From: Rhizobium sp. 16-488-2b
GTDB lineage: Bacteria; Pseudomonadota; Alphaproteobacteria; Rhizobiales; Rhizobiaceae
Length of the DNA stretch: 64,000 bases
Reading direction: 5' to 3'
Assembly: GCF_017741815.1 (NCBI RefSeq)
Contig: NZ_JAGHMF010000004.1
Span: 1-64,000 of the forward strand
Shown: positions 1 through 9,174 of the stretch, in pieces
How positions within the stretch are numbered: the stretch's first letter is position 1
How the letters are laid out: each line of letters opens with the position of its first letter
The notes under the pieces: generated by a model
The model's database searches: none
The model's input: only the letters and a program-made list of their open reading frames with translations
What the model was told of the DNA's origin: nothing
Made by a program: the position numbers and the translations under genes

Positions 1-205
1 GTGCGGGGGGGGCGGAGGTGGCGGTGTGGTGGTGCGTGGGGGGTGGGTGGGGGGTGGGGGCGTCGAGGGGGGGGGGGGCGAGGGGGGGGGGGTGGGGGAG
101 GGCGGTGGAGGCGGCGGTGGTGGCGAGGGGAGCGGGGGCGGCGGCGGGGGGGGCGGCGGTGGCGGGGGTGGCGGGGGCGGCGGTGGCGGCGGCGGCGGTT
201 GGTAG
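1..205. repeat. G-rich low-complexity contig end
   Basis: The first ~205 bases are runs of G broken by single C, T or A, quite unlike the balanced ~60% GC sequence that follows from about position 206. Open frames here translate only to Gly/Arg/Trp/Ala strings and are not genes. It is probably degraded sequence at a contig edge rather than biology, though a natural G-tract cannot be excluded from the sequence alone. Confidence 0.7.
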
Positions 206-270
206 CCTTTAGGCTTGACCTTTCCGCTCCAGCCCCTTAACCGCCACTCACAAACTGGAAAGGGACGGGC

Positions 271-1542
271 ATGAAGGTTCTGTTGATCGGATCGGGCGGA
301 CGCGAGCACGCATTGGCCTGGAAGCTGGCGCAATCGCCCGAACTCACCAAGCTCTACGCCGCCCCCGGCAATCCAGGAATTGCCGAGCACGCGACGCTTG
401 TCCCCGTCAACACCGAGGACAACGACGCCGTCGTATCCTTCTGCAAGGACAACGCGATCGATTTCGTCGTTGTCGGCCCGGAAGCGCCGCTGGTGGCGGG
501 CGTTGCCGACCGCTTGCGCGCCGAAGGCTTCGCCGTTTTCGGTCCGTCTGCTGCCGCAGCCCAACTCGAAGGCTCCAAGGGGTTCACCAAGGATATCTGC
601 GCGCGCTACGATATCCCTACCGGCGCCTATCAGCGTTTCAACAATGCCCCCAAGGCCAAGGCGTATATTCGCGAGCAGGGCGCCCCGATCGTCGTCAAGG
701 CCGATGGTCTTGCAGCCGGCAAGGGCGTGACGGTTGCGATGACAATCGATGAGGCGCTTGCCGCCGTCGACGATTGCTTCGAAGGCGCGTTTGGCGCTGC
801 CGGTGCCGAGGTCGTGGTCGAGGCCTATCTCGATGGCGAAGAGGCAAGCTTTTTCTGCCTGAGCGACGGCAAGCACGCATTGGCGCTCGCAACCGCCCAG
901 GACCACAAGCGGGTGGGCGAGGGCGATACCGGTCCGAACACCGGCGGCATGGGCGCCTATTCGCCAGCCCCCGTCATGACGCCTGAGATGGTCGAGCGCA
1001 CGATGAAGGAGATCATCGAGCCCACCATGCTAGGGATGGCCGAGAGCGGCTACCCCTTCTCCGGCGTCTTCTTCGCCGGCCTGATGATCACCAAGAAGGG
1101 CCCGGAGCTGATCGAATACAACGTCCGCTTCGGCGATCCCGAATGTCAGGTGCTGATGATGCGCCTGAAGAGCGATCTCCTGCCGATCCTTTATGCGACC
1201 GCCACCGGCACGCTGGACAAGGTGACCGCCGAATGGAGCGACGATCCAGCACTGACGGTCGTCATGGCTTCGAAGGGTTATCCCGGCAGCTACGACAAGA
1301 ACACCCCGATAAAGTCCATCCCGGAAGCGGGCGAGGGCGCCAAGGTGTTTCATGCCGGCACAGCGCTGAAGGATGGCGCGCTGGTCGCCGCCGGCGGCCG
1401 CGTGTTGAACGTCACCGCGACGGGCAAGTCCGTCGGCGAGGCCCAGGCCCGCGCCTATGCGCTGCTCGACAAGGTGGAGTGGGACAACGGCTTTTGCCGC
1501 CGCGACATCGGCTGGCAGGCGATCAAGCGCGAAAAAGCGTGA
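271..1542 (+). CDS. purD: phosphoribosylamine--glycine ligase (GAR synthetase)
   Basis: Cytosolic ATP-dependent ligase that joins phosphoribosylamine and glycine in the second step of de novo purine synthesis. The 423-residue product has the family length. The N-terminal domain opens with the GSGGREHAL motif (residues 7-15), followed by GPEAPL (69-74). An ATP-grasp domain occupies the middle, with the metal/ATP motif FGDPECQ near 287-293, and a C-terminal domain closes it. The ATG at 271 follows a GGAAAGGGA ribosome site a few bases upstream. It appears to be a single-gene unit; its upstream region runs into the low-complexity contig end. The identification is firm. Confidence 0.97.
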   Translation: MKVLLIGSGGREHALAWKLAQSPELTKLYAAPGNPGIAEHATLVPVNTEDNDAVVSFCKDNAIDFVVVGPEAPLVAGVADRLRAEGFAVFGPSAAAAQLEGSKGFTKDICARYDIPTGAYQRFNNAPKAKAYIREQGAPIVVKADGLAAGKGVTVAMTIDEALAAVDDCFEGAFGAAGAEVVVEAYLDGEEASFFCLSDGKHALALATAQDHKRVGEGDTGPNTGGMGAYSPAPVMTPEMVERTMKEIIEPTMLGMAESGYPFSGVFFAGLMITKKGPELIEYNVRFGDPECQVLMMRLKSDLLPILYATATGTLDKVTAEWSDDPALTVVMASKGYPGSYDKNTPIKSIPEAGEGAKVFHAGTALKDGALVAAGGRVLNVTATGKSVGEAQARAYALLDKVEWDNGFCRRDIGWQAIKREKA

Positions 1543-1648
1543 TCGCACGCCGAAATCGGATCAGTTCTCTAAATTTTTACCCTTTCCCCTGACGGGATGG
1601 AAATAAAGCCGCGTTAAACCTGTGTTCAAGGTAAGACGGAGTGTTTCC

Positions 1649-2122
1649 ATGCGTCAGGTTTCTGCGGTTGTTTTGGGTGTCGTTGCTGCGTTGATGGCGG
1701 GTTCCGCCATGGCGTCGTCGATCGACGTGGTCGGCGCCAATGCTGCCTCCGCTGACAGCAGCATCCTCAAGATGACCTGCACCACATGCCCGCCGCTTCA
1801 GGTCGTGGAAGCCAAGAAGGAATACATCGTCCCGACGCTCGCCGATGGCGCGCTCGAGCACTCGCAGATCCGCGACGTCGACGGCGAAAAGAAGCTGTTT
1901 CGCACCGAAGGCTGGATGGGCGGCTCGCCCGTCGTGTTCGTGACCAAGGCGCCCGCGCCGGTGGCTGTTGCCGCTGCCCCAGCCGCCATCGATGGTGTCG
2001 ATACGGCGACGACCTCGGCCGTCATTGGCGCTGATACCAAGCCCGTGGTCGCAGGTGCTGCAGGCCAGCCGGCGGAACAAACGCGCCCGCTCGACGTTTC
2101 TAATTTCAAGCTTAGGCCCTGA
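1649..2122 (+). CDS. secreted HPE1-like small protein
   Basis: Encodes 157 residues beginning with a clear Sec signal peptide (MRQVSAVVLGVVAALMAG, cleavage after AMA near residue 21). The mature protein has a CTTCPP cysteine pair, a WMGGSPVVFV segment and an Ala/Pro-rich C-terminal half ending in DVSNFKLRP. I recognise it as resembling rhizobial proteins described as plant virulence effector HPE1-like. That label is homology-based, and no effector activity can be inferred here. An upstream in-frame GTG at 1622 exists, but the ATG at 1649 has a better ribosome site (ACGGAG) and starts directly at the signal peptide. A strong terminator follows about 70 bases downstream, so the gene is probably monocistronic. 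Confidence 0.8.
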   Translation: MRQVSAVVLGVVAALMAGSAMASSIDVVGANAASADSSILKMTCTTCPPLQVVEAKKEYIVPTLADGALEHSQIRDVDGEKKLFRTEGWMGGSPVVFVTKAPAPVAVAAAPAAIDGVDTATTSAVIGADTKPVVAGAAGQPAEQTRPLDVSNFKLRP

Positions 2123-2190
2123 TTTAAAGTTCCCTGCCCCTCCCGTCCAAAGTTTTGGTCATCCGGGGCTCCACCTCAAAAGGGTGGTGA

Positions 2191-2232
2191 AATGCGCTCC
2201 TGAAGAGAAGCAGGGGCGCATTTTCTATTTTA
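2191..2232 (+). terminator. Rho-independent terminator of the HPE1-like gene
   Basis: An 11-bp stem (AATGCGCTCCT with AGGGGCGCATT, one G-T pair) with a ten-base loop is followed by TTCTATTTTAT. It sits ~70 bases after the stop at 2122. The rest of the gap up to 2457 shows no gene and presumably holds the promoter of the next chemoreceptor gene. Confidence 0.8.
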
Positions 2233-2457
2233 TACTTCGCCGGCCCAGGCTGGCACCGCGTTTGGACCCACTTCGTGTTTGGGACATCATCTAGTCCTTG
2301 GTTAAGTGTTTCTTATAAAAAACAGGCCATTTCTAGCTGCGACCGGTAGCCGCATGTCGTTTTCGCAGCAGTACCAGCGTCGGGCGCCGTGGCGCCGGCG
2401 CATACGCGGTAGGATACCGCGCCGGATGATCTCACCAGAGCTCCGTTGCGAGGCCAA

Positions 2458-4278
2458 ATGAAGAATCTTAGAATTTCCAGGCAGTTGTTTTTGCTCGTCG
2501 CCGGCTTGATGGTGGCCTTCTGTGCCGCCTCCTACCTGCAGATACGCTCCTCGACCAATGCGATCTATCATGAACGCAACGAGATGCTGCGCACCCAGGT
2601 GGAATCCGGCCTGTCCATCATGCAGCAATATTACGACCGCGAGAAATCCGGCGAGCTGACCCGCGAGCAGGCACAGGCGCTGGCATACAAGCAGCTTTCG
2701 TCGATCCGCTACGAGCCCAACGGCTATTTCATCGGCTACGACTACGACGTCGTCATGCGCATCACCTATGATACGCCGAAGCTCGGCAAGAGCAGCAAGG
2801 GTTCGCCCGACAGCCGCGGCAAGCCTTACCGCGACGAGATCGTGAAGGTTGGCCGCGCCGGCGGTGGCATCGTCGATTTCTACGGCCCGAAGCCCGGCCA
2901 GCCGGCCGATGCGCAGTTCCGCAAGGCCGTCTACACCAAGGCGTTCGAACCCTGGCAGGTTGTGGTCGCGACCGGCGTCTATCTCGACGATCTCGACGCG
3001 CAGGTCCGCTCCGACGTGCTGAAGGCGCTGTCCGGCGGCCTCGTCGTGCTGCTTCTGGGTGCTGCCGCCGCCTTCTACGTGGTTCGCAGCATTTCCGGCC
3101 CGCTGACCCGCATCCACACCGCCCTCCAGGCTGTCGCCGAAGAAAACGTTACGATCGCCATTCCCCACACCGACATGAACAACGAAGTGGGCATGATGGC
3201 CAAGGCCACGAAGGCGCTGCAGGAAAAGGTCCGCGAGCGCCACGCCATGTCCGAGCGCGAAGCCGCCCAGCAGATGGCGCTCGACGATGAGCGCGAGAAC
3301 AACCAACGCATGCAGCGTGATGAAACCGCGGTGCAGGCCCATGTGGTCTCCACCATCGGTCAGGCGCTGGAGCAGATCGCCCGCGGCGATCTCACGGTCC
3401 GCTGCGCCGATCTCGGCCAGAAATACGCCACCCTGCGCGATAACTTCAACGATGCGCTCGGCCATCTCGAGGCCGCCATGTCCAAGGTCTCGGTCAAGGG
3501 CGGCGATATCGCTGTCAGCAAGGAAGAGATCCGCCGCGCCTCCAACGAGCTGTCGCAGCGCACCGAGCGCCAGGCCGCAAGCCTGGAAGAAACCTCGGCC
3601 GCCCTCGACGAACTCAGCGTCGCCGTGCGCCAGACCGCCGAAGGCGCGCATGAAGCAAGCCAGCGCGTCCACGCGGTCAGCTCCGAGGCGAGCCGCAGCG
3701 ACGCCGTCGTCACCCAGGCGATCGAGGCGATGGGCGGGATCGAGAAGTCTTCCGAGGAAATCGGCAAGATCATCGGCGTCATCGACGACATCGCCTTCCA
3801 GACCAACCTTTTGGCGCTTAATGCCGGTGTCGAAGCCGCGCGTGCCGGCGAAAGCGGCAAGGGCTTCGCCGTCGTCGCCCAGGAAGTCCGCGAACTGGCT
3901 CAGCGCTCGGCCGCTGCCGCCAAGGAGATCAAGGACCAGATCGCCCGCTCCTCCGGCCAGGTCGAACAAGGCGTTCGCTTCGTCGGCGAGGCCGGCGAGG
4001 CGCTGAAGCGCATCTCCGACCAGATCAAGGCCGCCAACGACATCGTCTCGAAGATCGCCCACAGCGCCTCCGAGCAGGACACGACGCTGCGCTCGATCAC
4101 CTCCTCGATCAACCAGCTCGACGCCGCCACCCAGCAGAACGCTGCCATGGCCGAAGAGACGACGGCCTCGGCGGAATCGCTCGCCAGCGACACCGACGAA
4201 CTCCTCAACCTGATCCGCGGCTTCCGCGTCGGCACCCAGGCTGAGTACGGGGCAGCGCAGGCTCGACGCGCGGCGTAA
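2458..4278 (+). CDS. methyl-accepting chemotaxis protein, Cache sensor
   Basis: Membrane chemoreceptor of 606 residues that passes ligand binding to CheA/CheW. Order: TM1 at ~9-26; a periplasmic single Cache-type domain at ~35-188 ([12 protein letters not shown], then DFYGPKPG and [10 protein letters not shown], typical of Cache_2); TM2 at ~190-210; HAMP at ~211-263; a second HAMP-like helix pair at ~290-345; and the MCP signalling coiled coil at ~350-590. The conserved hairpin tip ([20 protein letters not shown]) is near 443. No CheR/CheB pentapeptide is seen at the C terminus (QARRAA). An in-frame TTG at 2446 is possible, but the ATG at 2458 follows GCGAGG at good spacing. The ligand is unknown; Cache_2 receptors often sense small organic acids. 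Confidence 0.93.
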   Translation: MKNLRISRQLFLLVAGLMVAFCAASYLQIRSSTNAIYHERNEMLRTQVESGLSIMQQYYDREKSGELTREQAQALAYKQLSSIRYEPNGYFIGYDYDVVMRITYDTPKLGKSSKGSPDSRGKPYRDEIVKVGRAGGGIVDFYGPKPGQPADAQFRKAVYTKAFEPWQVVVATGVYLDDLDAQVRSDVLKALSGGLVVLLLGAAAAFYVVRSISGPLTRIHTALQAVAEENVTIAIPHTDMNNEVGMMAKATKALQEKVRERHAMSEREAAQQMALDDERENNQRMQRDETAVQAHVVSTIGQALEQIARGDLTVRCADLGQKYATLRDNFNDALGHLEAAMSKVSVKGGDIAVSKEEIRRASNELSQRTERQAASLEETSAALDELSVAVRQTAEGAHEASQRVHAVSSEASRSDAVVTQAIEAMGGIEKSSEEIGKIIGVIDDIAFQTNLLALNAGVEAARAGESGKGFAVVAQEVRELAQRSAAAAKEIKDQIARSSGQVEQGVRFVGEAGEALKRISDQIKAANDIVSKIAHSASEQDTTLRSITSSINQLDAATQQNAAMAEETTASAESLASDTDELLNLIRGFRVGTQAEYGAAQARRAA

Positions 4279-4307
4279 GGCTTGCGGCAAGGACAATAGG
4301 ATGACAG

Positions 4308-4340
4308 CAGCCGCCGGAGCGATCCGGCGGCTGTTTTTGT
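4308..4340 (+). terminator. Rho-independent terminator after chemoreceptor 1
   Basis: A perfect 10-bp stem (CAGCCGCCGG / CCGGCGGCTG) with loop AGCGAT is followed by TTTTTGTTGTTG, 30 bases after the MCP stop. The stretch 4341-4619 beyond it has no recognisable gene. Confidence 0.9.
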
Positions 4341-4619
4341 TGTTGAGGGGGCGCGCGATCAGTGGCGTGGCTTGGCGTGGGAGCCATTCACCTTGCATTC
4401 CTGGAGACGTGCTTAGATCCTCGGCACGAGGCCGAGGATGACGTTGAGAATTGGGAAGCCATTTCTTTTCAATGACTTGCCGAAGTGCGCCCCACCCGCC
4501 GACGTCATGCTCGGGCTCGTCCCGAGCATCTGCTGCCGTATCGACGGGCTCGACATGAATGGACCTTGCCGAGAACAGACTCCCTAGTACACCGGCACCG
4601 CCGTCAGCCGTTTCCCGTG

Positions 4620-4883
4620 CTACTTCCGGCTCGTCTTCTTCGCCGTGACCAATGCGTCGCCTTCATCGGGTTCGCTATCGGGAACGCTGTCGAGGATGGC
4701 GAGGGCCGCACTGACATCGCCCCGTTCCGCGCGCTTCTTCAAGCTCATGATTGCCCGCCGGTGCCCGATGCCGTCGGCGATGAAGGCGGAAAGCAGCTGG
4801 TTCAGCGATACATTGTCCTCCGCCGCCGCGCGCTTGGCTTCTTCCATCACATGATCGGCTAATCTGAGAGGATAGGTGCTCAT
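4620..4883 (-). CDS. antitoxin, ribbon-helix-helix/HicB-like, of PIN toxin
   Basis: An 87-residue acidic-tailed protein whose N-terminal half (MSTYPLRLADHVMEEAKRAA then SLNQLLSAFIADGIG) fits the beta-helix-helix of ribbon-helix-helix or HicB-type antitoxins. The disordered tail would bind the toxin. The start ATG overlaps the stop of the upstream toxin gene by 4 nt (ATGA), so the two are translationally coupled with the toxin first. Longer in-frame extension upstream has no coding character. It probably represses its own promoter through the palindrome at 5319-5338. Confidence 0.8.
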   Translation of the reverse strand: MSTYPLRLADHVMEEAKRAAAEDNVSLNQLLSAFIADGIGHRRAIMSLKKRAERGDVSAALAILDSVPDSEPDEGDALVTAKKTSRK

Positions 4884-5308
4884 GTCTCTTGTCTCCTTTG
4901 CGCGATGAAATCTCCAGCGGTCATGACTGACATGCCAAAGGCGCTGACTGCGGGATGCCGGAAATGGCGATCGTTGCTGATGATCAGGGTGGCTCCAGCT
5001 GCCAAGGCGCACTCGATGTAAATGTCGTCCTTCGGGTCGGCGAGGAACGGCCTGAAGTGAAACCACGGCGAGACGAGCTCGGCCTTGCTGAACACCGCAT
5101 CGAGCACGATGTCGATCTTGCTCTCGCTGAGCCAGGGAGCCTTGCCGAGAATGCCCGGCCGCTTCAGCACATCTTCATACTCCAGCGCCACCGCCGGCGA
5201 CAAAGCGAACTCGGCGCCACCAGTAAGCATCTCGCGCACAAGCTGATGCGAGGCGCCTTTCGAGGATCGCAAAGCCGAAACCATGACATTAGCATCAACG
5301 ACGATCAT
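4880..5308 (-). CDS. PIN-domain toxin (COG1569 type)
   Basis: A 142-residue PIN nuclease of the putative toxin-antitoxin PIN family. The acidic active-site set is visible as D5 (VVDAN), E43 (ALEYED), D94/D95 (DPKDD) and D113 (SNDRHF), as expected for a Mg-dependent ribonuclease. An alternative start seven codons upstream (ATG at 5329) lies inside a 20-bp palindrome, and the TTGACA box at 5339-5344 predicts a transcript start close to 5308. I therefore prefer the internal ATG, which may be nearly leaderless. It overlaps the downstream antitoxin by 4 nt. RNA target unknown. Confidence 0.85.
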   Translation of the reverse strand: MIVVDANVMVSALRSSKGASHQLVREMLTGGAEFALSPAVALEYEDVLKRPGILGKAPWLSESKIDIVLDAVFSKAELVSPWFHFRPFLADPKDDIYIECALAAGATLIISNDRHFRHPAVSAFGMSVMTAGDFIAQRRQET

Positions 5309-5318
5309 GGCGGTTGTA

Positions 5319-5338
5319 TGATATCGCATGTGATATCA
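5319..5338 (-). promoter_or_regulatory. palindromic operator of the PIN toxin-antitoxin pair
   Basis: TGATATCGCATGTGATATCA is a near-perfect 20-bp inverted repeat (one non-complementary pair). It lies between a TTGACA -35 candidate on the minus strand (5339-5344) and the toxin ATG. Position and symmetry suit autoregulation by the antitoxin. Binding is inferred. Confidence 0.55.
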
Positions 5339-5473
5339 TGTCAAGACATGCCGATCTCGCCATTCAACGTCCCAAACGCTTGCGCCCAGCCCCGCAACAT
5401 GTTCATGAAAACGCAAACGCCACCCGTCGCCAAACTGAGAGCCCACCATGCAGACCACCGAGCCCAGCGCGCC

Positions 5474-5914
5474 ATGACCACGCTTGCAGCCTATGCCGGC
5501 CTCTTCGCCATCTCGCTGATTGCCGCGACTATCCTGCCCGCGCAGTCAGAAGCCGGGCTGGTCGCGCTCATTCTCTCCGGGCAATATTCCACGCTGCTGC
5601 TCGTCATCGTCGCCAGCGTCGGCAATATCCTCGGTTCGCTGGTCAACTGGCTGCTTGGCATCGGCATCGAGCGTTTTCGCCACAAGCGGTGGTTTCCGGT
5701 GGGGGAAGTGGCGCTCGATCGGGCGCAGCGCTGGTATCGGCGGTATGGGAAGTGGTCGCTGCTGGCAAGCTGGTTGCCCATCGTCGGCGATCCCATCACC
5801 GTCGTCGCCGGCGTAATGCGCGAGCCGCTGCCGGTCTTTCTGCTTTTGGTGACGATTGCCAAGACCGCGCGTTACGCGGTCCTGGCGGTGATCACCTTGG
5901 GCATCGTCGGCTGA
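5474..5914 (+). CDS. DedA/YqaA-family inner-membrane protein
   Basis: A 146-residue membrane protein of the SNARE-associated/DedA superfamily, small YqaA-like branch. It shows GNILGSLVNWLLG, then WYRRYGKWSLLASWLPIVGDPITVVAG, the conserved re-entrant glycine/proline segment, and C-terminal hydrophobic helices. DedA proteins act in lipid flipping and envelope homeostasis; the exact role of YqaA is not settled. The start is uncertain: ATG 5474 begins at the conserved MTTLAAYAG, while an in-frame ATG at 5399 would add 25 polar residues with no obvious function. It converges on glyS with six bases between the stops. Confidence 0.8.
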   Translation: MTTLAAYAGLFAISLIAATILPAQSEAGLVALILSGQYSTLLLVIVASVGNILGSLVNWLLGIGIERFRHKRWFPVGEVALDRAQRWYRRYGKWSLLASWLPIVGDPITVVAGVMREPLPVFLLLVTIAKTARYAVLAVITLGIVG

Positions 5915-5920
5915 GAGGGA

Positions 5921-8098
5921 TCAGCCGGCGATCTTCGAGAAGTCGGCCACGGTGCCGGTGGCTTCGCGGATCAGGCGCAGCAGCGCCAGGCGGTTGGCGC
6001 GGATCGCCGCGTCCTCGTCGTTGACGAGCACGTCGGTGAAGAAGCGATCGACAGGCGCGCGCAGCGTCGAGAGAGCCGCCATCGCCGAGCGGAAGTCTTC
6101 CTTCTCGATCGCGCCGGATGCCTCGGCCGAAACCGTCTTGATCGCCGCGAAAAGCTCCTTCTCGGCTTCGAGCTTCAGGAGCGCCTCGGAGACGCCGTCG
6201 GCGACCACGGTACCCTTCTTCTCTTCCGCGGCCAGCAGCTGCACGGCGCGCTTGGTGCCGGCGAGCAGATTCTTGCCGTCCTCGGAGCTGACGAAGGCCG
6301 TCAGCGCCTCGACGCGACGGGCAACCATGCGGAGATCGTCGGTCTCGGGCGTCAGCACCGCGTCGATCAGGTCGTGCCGGGCGCCCTGGTCGCGCAGATA
6401 GACCTTCAGTCGGTCGTGGAAGAAGGACAAGAGGTCGAGCTGGCGCGACATGTCGTCGGCGGCAACCGTATTGCCGATATCCATGTCGATGCGCGCCATG
6501 TGGCTGACAATGCGCGGCAGAAGCGTCAGATGCACGCCGCGCTCAAGGATGATGCGGATGACACCGAGCGCGGCACGGCGCAGCGCGAAGGGATCCTTGG
6601 AACCCGTCGGCTTCTCGTCGACGGCCCAGAAGCCGATCAGCGTATCGAGCTTGTCGGCAAGCGCCACCGTGATCGCCACCTTGTCCTGCGGCAGCTGGTC
6701 GGATGGGCCCTGCGGCTTGTAGTGCTCCTCGATCGCGGTCGAGACCACGGCCTCTTCGCCCTGAAGAGCAGCGTACTTGCGGCCCATAACGCCCTGCAGC
6801 TCGGGGAATTCGCCGACGGCTTCGGTGCGCAGATCAGCCTTGGCGAGAACCACGGCGCGATCGACCAGCTTGTAGTCGGCGCCGGCGGGGAAGGCGACCT
6901 TGGCGGCCATGGCGCGGATGCGCTCCACCCGTTCGCCCTGCGTGCCGAGCTTGGCATGGAAGGTGACATTCAGCGCATCGAGCTTGGCCATGCGCTGGTC
7001 GAGCGGCTTTTTGAGGTCCAGACTGAACTTCTTGGCCGAAGCCTCGAGCGTCTCCAGATCCGGCAAGTCGCCCTGGTCGCGCTTCCAGAAGTGCAGCGCG
7101 TCGGAAAGACGGGCGCGCACGACCTTGCCGTTGCCGTGGATGATTTCCTTGCCGCCATCCGTCGCTTCGATGTTGGAGACGAGGATGAAATTGTTCGAAA
7201 GCGTCTCTTCACCCGGTTTGCGGGTGACGAAGCACTTCTGGTTGGTCTTGATCGTCAGTCGGATGATCTCGGACGGGATCGAGAGATAGGCTTCCTCGAA
7301 GCTCCCCATCAGCACCTGCGGCCATTCGACGAGGCCGGAGACCTCCTCCAACAGGCCTTCGTCCTCGACCAGTTCGAGGCCGTTGGCGAACGCGACGTCG
7401 CGGGCGTCGTGCAGGATGATGTCCTTGCGGCGCTCGGCGTCGAGGATGACCTTCGCCTTCTCGAGGCTGGCGACATAATCGTCGAAGCGCTTGACGGTGA
7501 TCGCCTCTGGCGCATGAAAGCGGTGGCCGTAGGTGATGTTGGAGGCGACGATGCCGGAGATTTCGAACGGAATGACCGTCGTTTCCTCGTGCTCGGTGCC
7601 AAAAAGGCAGACGATCGACTGCAGCGGCCGCACCCAGCGCAGCGAACCCGGCTGCGACGAGGCCTTGCCCCAGCGCATCGGCTTCGGCCAGGGGAAGTCG
7701 CGGATGATCGATGGCATCACCTCGGCGATGATCTCCTCGGCGCTGCGGCCGGTCTTGGAGATGATCGCGACGTAGAAATCACCCTTCTTCGGATCGCTCT
7801 GCACCTGCGCCTCGGAAATCGAGGTCAGCCCGGCCGCGCGCAAGAAGCCTTCGATCGCCTTTTCGTTGGCGTCGGTGCGCGGTCCCTTGCGTTCCTCGCG
7901 CACATCGGCGGAGCGGGCGGTCAGCCCGCGGATATCGAGCGTCAGCCGGCGCGGCGTCCAGTATTCCCGCGCACCCTCATAGGAAAGTCCCGCCTCGACG
8001 AGCGCGTCGGTCACAAGCTTCCTCAGATCGCCGGCAGCCTTGCGCTGCAGGCGGGCCGGGATCTCTTCGGAGCGGAGTTCTAACAGCAGATCGGGCAT
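5921..8098 (-). CDS. glyS: glycyl-tRNA synthetase beta subunit
   Basis: The beta chain of the bacterial alpha2beta2 glycyl-tRNA synthetase, which recognises and binds tRNA-Gly. The 725-residue product starts with the family signature [15 protein letters not shown], followed by [12 protein letters not shown] and the long central domain. It ends in a DALR-type anticodon-binding helical region (about 590-700). Length is slightly above the usual ~690-700. The ATG has a GGAAAG ribosome site. The alpha subunit glyQ, which often precedes glyS in rhizobia, is not found upstream in this window; the upstream side instead enters a lower-GC islet, so glyQ must lie elsewhere. Confidence 0.96.
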   Translation of the reverse strand: MPDLLLELRSEEIPARLQRKAAGDLRKLVTDALVEAGLSYEGAREYWTPRRLTLDIRGLTARSADVREERKGPRTDANEKAIEGFLRAAGLTSISEAQVQSDPKKGDFYVAIISKTGRSAEEIIAEVMPSIIRDFPWPKPMRWGKASSQPGSLRWVRPLQSIVCLFGTEHEETTVIPFEISGIVASNITYGHRFHAPEAITVKRFDDYVASLEKAKVILDAERRKDIILHDARDVAFANGLELVEDEGLLEEVSGLVEWPQVLMGSFEEAYLSIPSEIIRLTIKTNQKCFVTRKPGEETLSNNFILVSNIEATDGGKEIIHGNGKVVRARLSDALHFWKRDQGDLPDLETLEASAKKFSLDLKKPLDQRMAKLDALNVTFHAKLGTQGERVERIRAMAAKVAFPAGADYKLVDRAVVLAKADLRTEAVGEFPELQGVMGRKYAALQGEEAVVSTAIEEHYKPQGPSDQLPQDKVAITVALADKLDTLIGFWAVDEKPTGSKDPFALRRAALGVIRIILERGVHLTLLPRIVSHMARIDMDIGNTVAADDMSRQLDLLSFFHDRLKVYLRDQGARHDLIDAVLTPETDDLRMVARRVEALTAFVSSEDGKNLLAGTKRAVQLLAAEEKKGTVVADGVSEALLKLEAEKELFAAIKTVSAEASGAIEKEDFRSAMAALSTLRAPVDRFFTDVLVNDEDAAIRANRLALLRLIREATGTVADFSKIAG

Positions 8099-8459
8099 GA
8101 CACTTTCCTTGCCTCCACGGGGAAGGCGCTACCTTGCGGGTCTGAAAACGGTCGCCTCTGCTAGCAAAGAATGGCGCAGATATACAAGCTGCAAAAGCAG
8201 GGAGGATATCCTGAGACAATAATTTGCCGAGGTTTTTCTCGCAGTCGCTGGCCATCTTTGTTCCCTGCGACGTGCCTGCCCGCGCGCTCATGGCTCGCAT
8301 TGCATTCGAGCCAAAGTACCCGCGTTGTCCAATGACCGTCGAGAGGGTTGATTGTTAGCCACCATAGGATTATGCAAATCCGATTTATAATCGCATTGGT
8401 AGAATTGTTTCTCGGGCTGAGCTTCGCCGCAAGCCATGTTTACTTAAAGGAAAAAGCTG
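8099..8459. other. intergenic gap, no gene seen
   Basis: This stretch of 361 bases separates glyS and the islet gene. The part nearest 8340-8420 is AT-rich (ATTATGCAAATCCGATTTAT), which suits a promoter for the plus-strand gene, but no motif is distinct. No ORF with a ribosome site or coding bias is visible. Confidence 0.5.
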
Positions 8460-8999
8460 ATGGGTCTCGACATTGCCGCCTACGAAGGTCTTACAAAAAA
8501 CGATAGCTTGAAATTCGTCGATGGCGACGTTTTCAACCAGCAGCATGAGATCGTGGATATCCCCGACAATGCTCTGATTGCCTTCATCAACCCTGCGTTT
8601 CCTGACCGGGCTCGTGATATTGAAGATCGCTGCATCTACAACGCTGTCGACCGCTTCAGCTTTAAAGCAGGGTCTTATAGCGGCTACAACCGATGGCGGG
8701 AGATGCTTGCGAAGCTTGCCGGTTATCCGGAAACCCGCCTTCAAATCAACGGCACGGAACAATCTCAGCACGCCTTTGGCGCGTGGATCGCCACGGCCGG
8801 CCCGTTTTGGGAGCTAATTAACTTCTCCGATAATGAAGGGATAATCGGGACGTCTGCCAGCAAGAAGCTATCAGCAGATTTCGCGACTTTCGATGACGCG
8901 GCAAGGGCTGTCGGTGAGGCCGAATTTTACCAATTGTTTCAACTGTGGCAGAGAGCCTTCGATATGGCCGCACGCGATGGCGCCGTGAATTTCGTTTGA
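8460..8999 (+). CDS. conserved hypothetical protein, MGLD family
   Basis: A 179-residue soluble protein with no known function. It matches from memory a broadly scattered family that begins MGLDI-AY and carries RAGSYSGYN-WRE (here KAGSYSGYNRWRE), a GPFWELINFSDNEGIIG block and a C-terminal W-RAFD/ELA. Those three blocks suggest an enzyme-like or ligand-binding fold rather than a transmembrane or DNA-binding one. The ATG follows AAAGG at good spacing. Local base composition is lower in GC than its neighbours, and the gene stands alone between glyS and tex, both signs of acquisition by transfer. Confidence 0.75.
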   Translation: MGLDIAAYEGLTKNDSLKFVDGDVFNQQHEIVDIPDNALIAFINPAFPDRARDIEDRCIYNAVDRFSFKAGSYSGYNRWREMLAKLAGYPETRLQINGTEQSQHAFGAWIATAGPFWELINFSDNEGIIGTSASKKLSADFATFDDAARAVGEAEFYQLFQLWQRAFDMAARDGAVNFV

Positions 9000-9174
9000 A
9001 TGCGGCCTCTGGTCATCGGAGCTGACAGCAGCCGTGGCCTCTAGGATGTTCGTAAAGGCGGGGTGCAAGCACCCCTCCAACCACCCACTTCCGCTGTGGA
9101 AACCCATCTCCATCCTTGCCTTGCCGCTTTTCGCCGCTATGGTCCGCCACCTCAATTGAAACGCAGGAACTATC

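Noticed and set aside
1..240. Open frames in the G-rich start
   Set aside because: They encode only Gly/Arg/Trp/Ala runs and arise from base composition; no ribosome site or coding pattern.
2302..4398. A 698-codon minus-strand frame opposite the first chemoreceptor
   Set aside because: It is the antisense shadow of a high-GC gene; the plus frame has complete Cache, HAMP and MCP motifs. Similar shadows lie opposite the other two chemoreceptors.
6374..8083. A 569-codon plus-strand frame opposite glyS
   Set aside because: Antisense shadow caused by GC-rich third positions; no domain and no ribosome site.
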